DNA of 64,000 nt from Aquanectria penicillioides (Eukaryota; Ascomycota; Sordariomycetes; Hypocreales; Nectriaceae), in the NCBI GenBank assembly GCA_003415625.1, contig PYIU01000010.1, forward strand, positions 1,362,501-1,426,500. The letters are read 5' to 3'. Positions within the stretch are counted from its first letter, which is position 1, and the number at the start of each line of letters is the position of its first letter. Below are positions 37,641-51,200 of the stretch, in pieces. The translations under genes and the position numbers were made by a program. The notes beneath the pieces are model-generated. The model did no database searches. It was not told the DNA's origin and saw nothing but the letters and a program-made list of their open reading frames with translations.

Positions 37641-39612
37641 TATTAGCTCTTTATTTAGTTTTATTATATAAGTTAATATTTTTAATAGGCTAAAGTAAAG
37701 CGCTTATATTTATTATATATAGGGCTATATTTATATCTTTTTAAGCAGTATATAAAATATAGTTATTAAGGTCTTGCTTTATCCTTTAGTAAAGGTACTT
37801 AAGGATATTTATATCTTTTAGTATAGATTGAAAAAGCTAATGCCTTAAGATCTATTTAAAATAATATTAATATAGCAGTAAATAGTAAAAAGGGCTTTAT
37901 AGTAGCTAATTCTTAATAATTTACTTTATTTTAAGATTTAAGTTAATTAAACTAAATTAAATAGTTAGAAAAATATACCTTATAGTATTTTAAGGCTTTT
38001 ATATAAATATATAAAGCAGTAAGAGCTATTAATATAAAAGAAGGCATAAATTGCATATATTATTCCTTTAAGTAAGTATAGCTTATTAAATAATTCTAGT
38101 CCTTATATTAATAATCTTATGCTTAAATTATAGGCTAAAGAATAGTATATTTTTTTAAGGCTAAATAATAGCAGTAATAATAATAGTAATAGCAATAAAA
38201 AAGAAAAAAAAGAAAAAAAAAAAAAAAAAAAAAAAAAAATAGTAAAGAAAAGTGGCTTTAATAAGCTAAGCTAAAACAATTTTAAGGCAATAGGGCTTAA
38301 TACTTATATTAATAAAATATTATCTTTTAGTATATTTTTATTAAATATTATACTTAAAGTTATAAATACTAAAAAGTTATAATTTACTATTAATATTATT
38401 ATAGAATATACCAATCTAATAGCACTAAAGTTAATAAAGTCTAAAGCAGGCAATGCAAATATATAGGTTTATAAGGGCTTTAATAGCCCTTATATTTATC
38501 TTAACTATAATTAAAGGTATATTAATTTAAATAACTTATTATACTTTCCTAAAGTATTTTTAACTCTTTTTTCTTAAGGCATTAAAGGTCTTTATTATAT
38601 TAAGAAGGCAGCTATATATTAAGCAGCTAATAATATAAAAAAAGAAATTAAAGACTAAAGCTAAAATAATAGTAATAGTAATAGCAATAATAAAGGCAAT
38701 AATAGTAGGGTTAATAATACTTAATGCAGTATAGCTAGTATTAGCACTAGCACTATTATTAGGTATAAATAAGTATAAGTAAATAGCGGCTTTAGCCTTA
38801 TTAATTTCTAGAATATAATGCTAAAAGTATAGGCTAAGGCAATAATTAGGCTTTATAGTAGCCAGTTTAAGAGCTATTATGCCTTTATTTTTTTTATCTT
38901 TAATATTTTAGTGCAGTTTTATAATTGCAATATAAGTATAGTAAGTATAAAGCAGTTTAATTTTCTTAAGGTTAAAATAATTATATAATTCTTAATATTT
39001 AAATGCTTTATTTAAACTAATATAAAGCTAAAAAGAGATAGTAAAATTAGCAATAAAAAGATTAATAAGCTTTTATGCAGTTTATCTATTTATAGGTATT
39101 AATAGCCTATATTTAAAGAGGTATAGCTATATATATAAAAAAGCTATAATTTAATATTATCTATAAAGGTATATTAATAATTTAGCTAATATTAAACCCT
39201 TTTAATATTATTAATGCTATTAAATTGCATTTAGCTATATATAATAAGTATTATTTTAAAAAGGCAAAAAGGGTTTTATTAAGTTTAAATAGTAATAATT
39301 ATAATAGAATTAAGCTTATAATCTTTAATTTAATAAGCTTAATGCTTTTCTTTTATTAAGAAATCTCTTTATTTTTTAAGTATTATATAAAGATTAATTA
39401 AAATTTAGTCTTTAGCTATATTAAGCAATACTATAATATTATAAAAATAAATAAGTATAATGCCTTATATATTTATTCTTTACTATAATTATAGAGTAAT
39501 TTTAGCTTAACCTTTTTAATTGCTAAAAATCCTAAAATAGAAAATAATACTATTATAGTATTTTACTATAGGGTTATATAATATATAAATAATATCCTTA
39601 CTAAAGTATATA

Positions 39613-40995
39613 CAGTGGGGCATCAAAAGTTACAACACATTTTCATGTACCCCGCTTTCCCTCTACCTACACCATAATCAACATTCAACTTCAACAGCTT
39701 ATTGCACAGCCAAATAAGGTCAGAATGGTATCGCAAGTGCATTATTCACCTCATACAAGAATAAGGATTGTTTGGAGGTACAATTCGGGCGTATCCGCTG
39801 CCTCTATTGCGCGCGATAAGGGGCTAAGTCGGCATGCGATTTATGGTGTGGTAAGGCAATATCATAACCAACAGAGCGGCCAAGATCAACCTAGGTCTAG
39901 CCGGCCGCGCAAGATAGGAGCCCGGAAAAGGAGACAGATACTATAAGTTATAGGGCATAACCCTTATATTTAAATTAAGGAATTGATTAAAGAAGCTAGA
40001 TTAAGCTATTTAAAGAAGATAGTTCTAATGTTCCTTAAAAAGGAAGGCATTATACACTTTTAGTTACTTATCTAGCCTTTTATTAATAAGGCTATAGCTA
40101 AAAAATAATTGCACTTTATTAGGCAATATATATATATATCTATAGATTTTTAGGAGTTTTAGACCTTCTTAAATAAAGTTATTATAGCTTAAGGTAAGGG
40201 CTAGAGATGCATTTAATGCTTTTATAAGCTAGTATATAATCTCTTTATAATTATAACTCCTTTAATAGTTTTTAGCATAAGAGATTATTTAAAAAGAATA
40301 TTTAGACTTATATTACTTTAATAAGGCATTTGCAAATGTTTTTTAGTGCCTTTAGCTATTGCAGATACATTCCAATAATCCCTTTTTATAGCAATGTAGA
40401 CTTAAACTGTAGCGGCATTATAGCATAAGTTCTACTTAAATGCCTGCAGCAATACCTTCCTTAAATTATTACTAGAAATAGCTACTTTTAATACAATAAT
40501 TCCTCTCTTTTTTAATTGCAATTAATAATAAGCTAGCTGCTAGAATAGTATAAAAACTAAAGGGCTAAAGTAATAGACTAGCTGCCCTATAGCCCTAATC
40601 TTAACCCTATTGAAAATCTATAGGCAATCCTTAAAATAAGGATATACAAGCAGTATCCTAATCTCTTAACTATACCTAAAAATAAGGAATTAAAGTAGCG
40701 CCTTATTAAAGCTGCAATTAAGCTATAGGAAGAGATTGAGCTAAAGGTGCTGTAAAACCTGATCTTTTTAATGAAGCGCAGAATGCAAGCAATTGTACGC
40801 ACGCAAGGCTAGTGTACAAAATATTAAAAAGGCCATTAGAATCTCCATCTAAAGGGCTATATATTAATATATATAGATAGTTAATATATATTTATTTGGA
40901 TTTATTAGAATTATTTGAAAGTAAAGCCTCTTTTGGTGGAGGTATAGTAACACTAGGTTGACTCAAAATGTATTGGAATTTTTTCACCCTTACTG
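39613..40995 (+). mobile_element. Tc1/mariner transposon nested in Helitron A
   Basis: 1,383-bp element starting CAGTGGGG and ending in CTTACTG, with imperfect terminal inverted repeats (CAGT..GG...ACATTTT) and TA duplications at 39,611-39,612 and 40,996-40,997. Helitron B keeps the empty site (AAGTATATAGCAAT near 50,945). The ends and first 330 bp are nearly free of RIP; the middle is AT-converted. It inserted just after the HUH region of Rep. Confidence 0.92.
39725..40850 (+). pseudogene. Tc1/mariner DDE transposase (RIP-inactivated)
   Basis: Cut-and-paste transposase. The intact N-terminal 73 codons (39,725-39,946) form a helix-turn-helix DNA-binding part with IVWRYNSGVSAASIARDKGLS followed by a basic R/K segment. 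The frame then ends at a TAA likely derived from CAA. The C-terminal catalytic motif is readable near 40,580-40,625 as YSPNLNPIENL (SPDLNPIENxW expected, giving the last acidic residue). The Trp codon TGG has become TAG. MQAIVRTQG near the end marks the C terminus. Confidence 0.88.
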
Positions 40996-42950
40996 TAGCA
41001 GTTTTAGCCTAAAAGACTAATTTAGTTTAAGGTTTTAATTAATAAATTAAATTAATATTAGTATTTAATATATATAGAATTTTAATAAAAATAAAGTATT
41101 TAATAATTTTAATTAAATATTTATAGCTAATAATATTAATTATTTAATAGTATTGCCTATTTAACTCTTTACTATATTTAAAAAAAAGGCTAACTTTATA
41201 GTATATAAAATATAGCATTATAGGCATATCTATTTATATTTAAAGTATTTACTTTATATATTATTAATAAAGCAATATAAAAAAAGAAAGAAGTATTACT
41301 TTAAGGCACTATAGGACTTTATGCCTAAAACCTTCTTTAATATTAATAGCATTCTATAGCTAATATAATAGTATTTATTTATTAATTAATAAAATAAAGC
41401 ATTAGCAATTAGCCTATAATATAACTATAATATTTTATTTATTAGTATATAGACTTATATATTAGCCCTTATATATTATTTAATAAACTATATAAGTAAA
41501 GTAGAGAATTTACTATAAAAGCAGGCTATAGCTATAATATAGCTTTTCTTGCAGTTATAATTATGCCTTATTATTACTTTTATTTTAGCTTTAGCTTTTT
41601 CTTTTTTTTCTTTTATTACTATTACTATTATTTCTATTAATACTTAAGTTTTAAGCAATAAAACTATAGCTAAAATAAATAAAAGCTATTAGTTTTTACT
41701 TAAGGTTATAAATTATATTTTTATAGAGTAGCCCCTTTTATATATTAAGGTTATTATTAATCTTTTATAGTATTTTAAGGAGTATATTAATATAAATAAA
41801 TAGTTATTTATTAATATAATAGTGCTATATTAAAGGTTATTTTAGCAATAGGCTTACTTATATATAGCTAATAATATACTAACTATAAAGGTAAATGCTT
41901 AATTTAAATTTAAGCCTATTTTAATAGCTACTATAGATAAAAAGCCATTAAGTTTTAATATATATTTGCATTAAGGCCCTATATTTTAGGATTTATACCT
42001 TTATAATTACTTTATTATTATTTGCATTTAAAAGGGCTCTTTATTTAGGCAAAAGTACTATATACTATTTAAGGCTAATTAAATTAATAGTATTAGCTAG
42101 ATTTAAGTACTGCACCCTTTTATAAAGCTTACTATATTTTACTTAAATAGCTATATAAATATAAACTTTAATTATAAAAATAAAAAAAAGAGCTACTTTT
42201 AAAAATAAATAAGTATTAATATTAAATAGGCCTTACTATATATATAAATATAAAAGAAAGAAAGTTTAAATAATTAATTTAAGTAATTAATAGTTAAGCT
42301 TAAGGCTTTAATTTAATACTTTAAGCTCTTTATTTTATAAAAGGATTTTTTAAGTAATAATAATAAAAAGGATATTATAGTAATTTAATATAGGCATTAA
42401 ATAGCCTTAAGTAAATGCCTTAGCTTTATTATAAATAATATTTAAATACTAAAGAAATTAATAAAAAATATATAAAAGAATATAAAGCAATAAGCAGTAT
42501 ATAAAGGCAATAAAGCTAATACTAATATTAATAAAAATAAAAATAAAGCTAAGCTTAACTGCTACTTTCTTATAGTAAGATTAATTAAGTAATATAATAT
42601 AGCTTAAAAATACTTTAAGGGCTATAATAGACTTTAATTAGCTAATAGCTAAATCCCTTAATATTTTAATAGCCTTTTAATAATTAAATAAATTTTAATT
42701 TACAATACTAAAGGCCTTTATTAATAGTATAAAGATTAATAATACTTTTTTTATAAAAGCAATTATTACTAAAAGTAATAATTTAAGTATTATCAATATA
42801 AAGCTATTTAATACTATTAAGCTATAAGTAATTAAGTTTACTTAATGTAATATATTTAAAGAGATTAAGTAATAAATCTAAAGGATTAACTTAAATATAG
42901 ACTTTATTATAGGGATTACCTTAAAATTAAATATAGCTATTGCTAATATT

Positions 42951-44719
42951 TTAATTAAATTTAATAAAAAGCTATTAATAATTAATTAAGTAAATATAAA
43001 AGAAGCTACTTAAAGGCTTAATGCTAATATTATATTTAGGCCTTTTATAATCTTTATATAGGCTAGCTGCAATCTTATAGTAAGCTATATATTTAATCAG
43101 CAATAATATATAGCCTTACTCTTTATATATTAGCACTTTAATTGCCTTAAGCAGCTTAAAGGTAAGCTTAAAAGTAAAGATAATATATAGCTATATATAT
43201 TTTAGGCAGTAAGGGCAATATAGATAAATCTTAAGTAATTAATATACTTTTTATACTATTTAAAAGAAAGAATATTAGCTATTAGCTTTTATTAATAGTA
43301 ATATTTAATACTATTATTGCTTAAATTAATAGCATTATTATTTATTTAGCCTATAATATTAATAAAGTAATATTTAATATAAATAGAGCTAATTTAAATA
43401 GATTTAATATAAGCTTATATATTATAGATAGCAAAAAGCTAATATATTAATGCAATAAATAAGCCTTTATTATTAATAAGATTAATATATTTAAGTCTTT
43501 AACTTTAATTTAAATTAATTGCTACTTTAAGTAGCTATATAGCAATAAAGCTAACTTTAATAGTATATTAATTATTTTTCTTTTTAATAACTTTTATTAA
43601 TTCTATTTAATTTAAAATAGATCTAGTATTCTTTTAGCCTTTTTAATTAAATAATATATAAGCTAAAGCAAATAATATTATATTTAAAATAAAGCTTACT
43701 TACTATTATTAAAGTTTATAACTATTATTATATTTAATAAATAAATTTATTTAATAAAAAATGCTAAGCTATAAGCCTTACTTTTATATATTTATTATAA
43801 TATTTAAAATTAAATAAATATTAATCTTTTAAACTAATAGTACTACTATAAGGGCTAGTTAATACTATAAGAAATAGGCATTATAATAGTTATACCTTTA
43901 AATTAAAATTATTAATGCCTTAACTTTAAAGAATGCCTTATATTTAATAAAAACTATTAATACTTTATATAGATCTTTTTATTAAAGTATTTATAAAGAA
44001 ATAATAGCCTTAATAAAAAGAAGGCCTTATTTATAATAAAGATTAGCAATAATAATAGTATTACTATATTTACTATTTTTATCTTTATATTTAATATACT
44101 AATAGTTATAATATAAAATATCTATTAAGGCCTTAAGGTAGTTAATAAAGCTAGCTATAAGGCAATTAGCACTATATTAAACTTAATATACTTTAGCTAT
44201 TATATCTTTAAGAGCCTTATTATATACTTTAGGCCTTCTATAGGGCTATTACTTACTAATAAAACTATAAATAGCTTTAAGTTTAAGTATATACCTTAAG
44301 GTATAGTTTTATTAATGCCTATCTCTATAACTATACTATATAGCAATAAGGAAGCTAGAAAATAGCTATAGCAGCAATATAATATTACTTACTGCAAATT
44401 GCTATATATACTAGCATTTATCTATATAAACTATAAGATATAAAGTTATAATTTAGATTGCATTAGCCTTAATCTATAAGGCATATAGATAGTAATAGTG
44501 AATAGATATAATGTCTTAAGTGTATATAACCTATATAGCCTCTATATATAGCTATTATAGTACTGCACGCTTAATAGCATTAGGCTTATCTTAAAGGTTT
44601 AAAATAAAGATATAGTTAGCAATACTATTCTGCCTAAAATAGTTGCAGTGGAGGTTAGGCTAGAAGGGCTCTATAATATTACTATAGAAAGAGTATAGAA
44701 GCTTCTCTTTAGTATTTAA
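42951..44719 (+). pseudogene. Helitron A PIF1-type helicase region
   Basis: Helicase half of RepHel. Walker A is at 43,205-43,231 (GSKGNIDKS from GGEGxTGKS). Walker B is at 43,553-43,600 (NFNSILIIFLFNNFY from FGGIPVVxxxGDFY). Both are in one frame. The C-terminal block PQGIVLLMPI...LQGI..VIVN...SLYIQL...ILKVQNKDIVSNTI is near 44,280-44,640 and ends at ~44,719. All acidic catalytic codons have become Asn. Confidence 0.83.
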
Positions 44720-45500
44720 TATATAATATAAATATATATATATAATATATATAATAAGCAGGTAAGAGAAGGTATATATAAGTATAAGTATGGAGGTAAT
44801 GTATATATATATATGTAATATGCTATTAATAAGAATGCTATTAATAAGGATGCTATTAATATAAAGTTGTTGCAGGATATAGAATTAATAAAGATATTGT
44901 TAAAGGCTGTATCTATTATATATAGCTGTTATACAGCCAGCTTGGAGCTCTGTCTTTTAACCTAAGCATTAGATCCATTTTAGGTAAGCTTAATAAAGCA
45001 TGAAATTCAATTAAAGTAAGCTTAATATAGATAAAAGAGAGCTTTAAGACAATATTCCCTTTATAGAAAATAAGGCTTTTAATAGACCTTATTATATATA
45101 CATTTACTATATAATTCTATATAATAAAGGTCCTAAAATATATATATATATATATATATGCCTTTGCCTTTACCTTTTATATATATATATATATATTGTT
45201 CAATACAAGCATATATATTTAATTACAGTAACTTCCATTAATTAAAGAGTAGATCAATTCCTAATAATTATATTAATTAAGGGTTTAGACTGACCCCCTC
45301 CTTTAAGGGAGGCTTTTTTATATGCTTTTCTAATGGCTTAAGTAATATTATTTATATTGCTATATATATATTGCATACAATAGATATAAAATCATCCCCC
45401 TTAATTATATATAAGGTATATATCTATTTATATATCTAAAACTTTAGATTATATAATGCTACTATATAAAGTTATATAAGTGTTATATAATATAAAAAGA
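44720..45500. other. Helitron A 3' flank, partly absent from B
   Basis: Less RIP-altered. Relative to B (62,020-62,880 without the SINE) it has several hundred extra bases. Contains (TA)n runs, two ATGCTATTAATAAG units (44,821-44,850), a CCTCC/GGAGG hairpin at 45,297-45,312 followed by T6, and a 58-bp CAGT...ACTG imperfect palindrome (45,230-45,287) that could be a tiny MITE remnant. No gene. Confidence 0.45.
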
Positions 45501-45645
45501 GTAAAATTTCCTAATTGGGCAGTAGAAGGAAGAAGGCCGACCTTAAGCCGCTGCTGCTATAGCATGCAAGCAATTAAGCACCCACTAAAAACAAACACAT
45601 GCCCCACAGCATTATTGAAAACCTTTTGTTCCTTAAGGTATAGTG
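45501..45645 (+). repeat. GC-rich Helitron 3' end segment, copy A
   Basis: Matches 62,874-63,058 with RIP-type differences: TTTCCTAATTGGGCAG, a shortened GCC/GCT repeat, ATGCCCC(A/G)CAGCATTA and TTCCTTAAGG. The homology stops at TAGTGCTAA|TT, compatible with a CTRR-T Helitron terminus. Confidence 0.7.
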
Positions 45646-46436
45646 CTAATTATTAAATAATATTATACTATTAATAAAGATAAAGAAAAGGGATATAATT
45701 AATAATGCAATTCTATAGAATATAATAAAGGCTAAAGTTAAGCTTAATTAATTAAATAAAAAAATAGTTAATTAAGTCTATATATTAAAGTAATAAATAG
45801 GCTAATTAAGCTATAAATAATAATAATATAAATAATATAAAAGATATAAAAATAATTATTATAAAATAGCTTTTATATTTATTAAAAATTTTTTTAAAAA
45901 GTAAAGAGTTTTTTAATTAAATTAAAATAAAATAATTATAGTTTTTTATATTATTTAAACTATTTAAATTATATATTTTATAAAACTTAAAGGTCTTTCT
46001 TTTTTTTTCTTTTTTAGTTATTAAAGCTAAATATATAAAGTATAAAATAAGAAATTAAAACTATAAAAAGCTATAAGTATAAAGTATTAAAAAAGGCAAT
46101 TAAGTAAAAATAACTTAAATTACTTTATATAAGCTAAATAATTAATTATTATAATAATTAAAAGAGTAAAATAAAAATATTATAATAAGCTATTATATAT
46201 ATTTATTTATTAAAACTTTTTACTTAATATTTTTTAAAAGTAGCTTAATATTTACTATTTATTAAAATAGAGATTCTTTATTTTAAAAGGCAAAAGGTTT
46301 ACTATTAATATTATATAGTATTATATATATATAAAATAAACCCCCCCCCTTAAAAGGCCTATTATATAACTTAATTTTAAATATCTCTTTAAAAGTTAAA
46401 ACTCTATAATAACTAGCTAAATAGATAAAGGAAAAG
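45646..46436. other. AT-rich spacer between Helitrons A and B
   Basis: RIP-degraded, with a C9-10 tract at about 46,345-46,353. No gene or RNA recognised. Confidence 0.5.
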
Positions 46437-46697
46437 TTAGATTATATAAAGTTATATAAAAATTATATAATATTTATACTTTTTATTATATAATATTTAT
46501 ATAACTTGCATGCAATCTTTCATTCCTAGCCTATAACCCCAGCCTATAACCACCCAACCAACTAACTAACCAACCGACCAACTATAGCCTCACAATAACG
46601 CATGCACACACACACATAAAGGGGGAGGGGGGTTGAGTAGGGTAGTTAGAGCCGGCGCTAAATAGGTCTCTTTTAGAACAAGTTCTTTAAAGAGCAT
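46437..46697. repeat. GC-rich repeated segment, copy 2 (left end of Helitron B)
   Basis: RIP-mutated copy of 23,185-23,488. It keeps the CCCAACCAACTAACT tract, ACACACACAC, GGGGGAGGGGGG and AGAACAAGTTCTTTAAAGAGCATA, then passes directly into the Helitron body. Confidence 0.75.
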
Positions 46698-47788
46698 AGT
46701 ATAAGGCTCTTAAAGGTTCTTTTATTATAGTTAGATAATATCTTTTTATATATATAATTAATATATAAAGCTATAAAAGTAAAGGTATATATTAATAGTA
46801 AATTAATTATATATAAAAGCAATTATATATATTAGCCTTTATTATATTTATTTATATTGCTACTTATAGCTTTTACTGACTAAAGATACTTTAAGTAGCT
46901 AATAGATAAATATCTATCTTTATACTATTAAGGTATTTATATATAGAAGAATTAATTTCTAATAGTTATATTTTAATTATAAGATTATTTTTATTATATT
47001 TTATAATATCTTAAGGTCCTAATAAATTGCCTAAAGATTTAAAGTTACTATTTATTATTAAAGAGTTATAGTAATAGCACTATAATAGATTAATTAAAGA
47101 TTTTAGCTTATAGACCAGCTTTATTAATATTAATAATAGCTAATAGATTATAAGGGTTCTATAAAGGGCAGTTCTATAAAAGGCTATTTATTAGCTAATT
47201 ATAGATTTTAATCTTTAAATATTATTTATAGCTATAAGTAGCTAATAGTTAGCTATAAAGCAAAAAGAAGCTATTAATAGCTAAATAAATAAAATTGCTA
47301 ATAAAAATGCAATTTAGCTTTTATATAATTTAAATTAAATTAATTGCTTTAGGCTATTTAGCAATAAAGATTATAATAATAGATTTAAGCTAAATATATA
47401 TATTTAGCTTTTAATTAATAATTATATTATAATTATATTAATTTTAATTAAGCTAAAGTAATTATTTTTTATACTATTTTTAGTTTAATTTATAAAAGTA
47501 ATATTACTAAATAAAAGTTTATAGTTATTAATGCCTTAACTTTCTTTATAGTAAATCTTAAAATTATGTAAATATTTAAATTATATATTTCCTTTAGTAC
47601 TATTAATACTACTAAAGCTATTACTACTATTAGTATTAAGTTTACAATTAGTTATATAGTAAATGCCTTAATCTATATAAATATAAAATTTAAATTTATT
47701 TAAGTACTTAAATTATATAGTTTTATTAAATATAGTAAAAATACTAAAAATACTAAAGATATTAATAAAGGCATTAAAAGTATTAATA

Positions 47789-48282
47789 AAAATACTAAAA
47801 ATACTAAAAATACTAAAAATACTAAAAATACTAAAAATACTAAAAATACTAAAAATACTAAAAATACTAAAAATACTAAAAATACTAAAAATACTAAAAA
47901 TACTAAAAATACTAAAAATACTAAAAATACTAAAAATACTAAAAATACTAAAAATACTAAAAATACTAAAAATACTAAAAATACTAAAAATACTAAAAAT
48001 ACTAAAAATACTAAAAATACTAAAAATACTAAAAATACTAAAAATACTAAAAATACTAAAAATACTAAAAATACTAAAAATACTAAAAATACTAAAAATA
48101 CTAAAAATACTAAAAATACTAAAAATACTAAAAATACTAAAAATACTAAAAATACTAAAAATACTAAAAATACTAAAAATACTAAAAATACTAAAAATAC
48201 TAAAAATACTAAAAATACTAAAAATACTAAAAATACTAAAAATACTAAAAATACTAAAAATACTAAAAATATTAAAAATACT
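47789..48282 (+). repeat. 9-bp AATACTAAA minisatellite, ~55 units
   Basis: Nearly perfect array inside the N-terminal Rep frame. Helitron A has only about five or six related units (GATACTAAA/GATATTAAA) at 26,665-26,720. In frame the unit codes for Asp-Thr-Lys, or Asn-Thr-Lys after mutation. Confidence 0.95.
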
Positions 48283-51200
48283 AAAATTGCTAAAGCTTAT
48301 ATTATATTAAGCTATACTATAACTAGCTTTATTATAGCTTTAATTTATAGGCAATTAATTTATATTAATACTATTAGAGCTAAATATACCTTTACTTTAT
48401 AAAAGTTTTATTATAATAAAATGTATATAAAGTAAAGTAGCAATTTATTATTCTATAAAAGTAGTATTAAATATAATATAGCTAAAGTATAAGTAATATT
48501 TATAGACTTAAAAAGAAAGAAATATAAAAAATAAATATAGCTATACTTTTAGTTAATAAAAGTCTACTTTTATAAAGTAATATAAAAAGTTATATAAAGC
48601 AATTAGCTATTTAAAAGAATAGTTTATTAAAAAGAAAAGGCTTTTTAATAATTAAAAATAGTATAATATTATATTACTTAAGTAATAAATTATAAATATT
48701 ATCTCTTTTTATAGTACTTTTTATAATATAAATACTCTTTCTATTAAAATATATCTTTTATACTATTAAAAATGCAATAAATAAAAGTTATAATTAATTA
48801 AATAAAAAGATTAATTTAGTTCTTTTTTTAATAAAGCCCTTAAAAGTATATAATTATATAAAAACTGCTTTATTTTAGGTTATAATATAGAGCTTTATAT
48901 AAAATATACTATTAAAATTAATAAAAAGAGGCTAAGCTATTATAGTTACCTTTATAAATGCCTTTAATATAAGCACTTTTTCCTTAAGGTTTTTAATAGC
49001 CTAATATTAATAAAAAAGAAGCTTATTACTATTAACTCTTTATTTAACTTTATTATATAAATTAATATTTTTAATAGACTAAAGTAAAGTGCCTATACCT
49101 ATTATATATAAAGCTATATCTATATCTTTTTAAGCAATATATAAAATATAGTTATTAAGATTTTACTTTATTTTTTAGTAAAAATACTTAAGGATATTTA
49201 TATCTTTTAATATAAATTAATAAAGCTAATACTTTAAGATCTATTTAAAATAATATTAATATAGCAATAAATAGTAAAATAGGCTTTATAATAGTTAATT
49301 CTTAATAATTTACTTTATTTTAAGATTTAAATAGATTAGGCTAAATTAAATAGTTAAAAAGATATACCTTATAGTATTTTAAGGCTTTTATATAAGTGCA
49401 TAAAGCAATAAAAGCTATTAATATAAAAGAAAGTGCAAATAGTATATATTATTCCTTTAATTAAATATAGCTTATTAAATAATACTAATCCTTATATTAA
49501 TAATTTTATATTTAAATTATAAGCTAAAAAATAATATATTTTTTAAGGTTAAATAATAGCAATAATAATAATTGTAACAGTAATAAAAGAAAAGTAATAT
49601 AATAAAGAAAAGTAGCTTTAATAAATTAAATTAAAGCAATTTTAAAGCTATAAGGCTTAATACTTATATTAATAAAATATAGTCTTTTAATATATTTTTA
49701 TTTAATGCTATATTTAAGATTATAAATATTAAGAAATTATAATTTACTATTAATATTATTATAAAGTATATTAATTTAATAGCACTAAAATTAAGAAAGT
49801 TTAAAATAGGCAATATAAATATATAGATCTATAAAAGCTTTAATAGCCTTTATATTTATTTTAATTATAATTAAAGGTATCTTAACTTAAATAATTTATT
49901 ATACTTTCCTAAAGTATTTTTAACTCTCTTTCCTTAAGGTATTAAAGGTCCCTACTATATTAAAAAGGCAGCTATATATTAGGCAGCTAATAATATAGAA
50001 GAAAAAATTAAAGGCAAAAGCTAAAGCTAAAGTAATAGTAATAATAAAGGCAATAGTAATAAAGTTAATAATACTTAAGGCAATATAGCTATTACTAAAG
50101 ATAAATAGATATAAATAAATAGTAATTTTAGCCTTATTAATTTTTAGAATATAATGCTAAAAGTATAGACTAAAGTAGTAATTAAGTATGATAGTAATTA
50201 ATTTAAAAGCTATTATACCTTTACCTTTTTTATCTTTAATATTTTAATATAATTTTATAATTGCAATATAAATATAGTAAGCATTAAATAATTTAATTTT
50301 TCTAAAGTTAAGGCAATTATATAGTCCTTAATATTTAAATGCTTTATTTAAGCCAATATAAAGCTAAAAAGAAATAATAAAATTAATAATAAAAATATTA
50401 ATAAGCTTTTATATAATTTATTTATTTATAAATATTAATAGCTTATATTTAAAAAGGTATAGCTATATATATAAAAAAAGCTATAATTTAATATTATTTA
50501 TAAAAGTATATTAATAATTTTACTAATATTAAACCTTTTTAATATTATTAATACTATTAAATTATATTTAGCTATATATAATAAGTATTATTTTAAAAAG
50601 GCAAAAAGAGTTTTATTAAGTTTAAGCTATAATAATTATAATAGAATTAAGCTTATAATTTTTAATTTAATAAGCTTAATACTTTTCTTTTATTAAAAAG
50701 TCTTTTTATTTCTTAAGTACTATATAAAAATTAATTAAGATTTAGTGTTTAGCTGCATTAAGCAATATTATAGTATTATAGAAATAAATAAATATAATCT
50801 ATTATATATTTATTTTTTACTATAATTATAAAGTAATTTTAGCTTAATCTTTTTAATTATTAAGGATTTTAAAATAAAAAATAATACTACTATAGTATTT
50901 TACTATAAAGTTATATAATATATAAATAATATTTTTATTAAAGTATATAGCAATCTTTACTTAAAAGATTAATTTAGTTTAAGGTTTTAATTAATAAATT
51001 AATATTAATATTTAATATATATAAGATTTTAATAAAAATAAACTATTTAATAATTTTAATTAAATATTTATAGCTAATAATATTAATTATTTAATAGTAT
51101 TGCTTATTTAACTCTTTATTATATTTAAAAAAAAAAGCTAACTTTATATTATATAAAATATAGCATTATAAATATATTTATTTATATCTAAAGTATTTAC

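Larger units (their letters stand above)
26640..42950 (+). pseudogene. Helitron A Rep region, split by two transposons
   Basis: Rolling-circle Rep remnant in three pieces: 26,640-27,417 (repetitive N-terminal part and DUF6570-like start), 37,646-39,610 (FPxxFPxGIxGP-like start near 38,550, then the nuclease), and 41,000-42,950. The HUH box is at 39,468-39,476 (TAT-ATT-TAT within NALYIYSLL). A YYLxNYxSK-like block near 41,470-41,510 fits the Rep catalytic-tyrosine region. Glutamine codons are mostly stops. It contains a short run of 9-bp repeats (26,665-26,720) that is hugely expanded in copy B. Confidence 0.75.
25627..45645 (+). mobile_element. Helitron A (RepHel relic with two nested insertions)
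   Basis: Collinear with 46,698-63,058 (Helitron B). Removing the Gypsy element (27,423-37,640) and the Tc1 element (39,613-40,995) leaves ~8.4 kb, close to B without its insertions. It encodes DUF6570-like, Rep (HUH) and PIF1 regions in that order on the plus strand. The 3' flank (44,720-45,645) ends in a GC-rich part with CCTTAAGG at 45,631-45,638. The true 5' end may be at ~23,185. It is strongly RIP-mutated. Confidence 0.8.

Noticed and set aside
40587..40802. 71-codon minus-strand ORF
   Set aside because: Antisense of the Tc1/mariner transposase C-terminal region, which carries the SPNLNPIENL motif on the plus strand.
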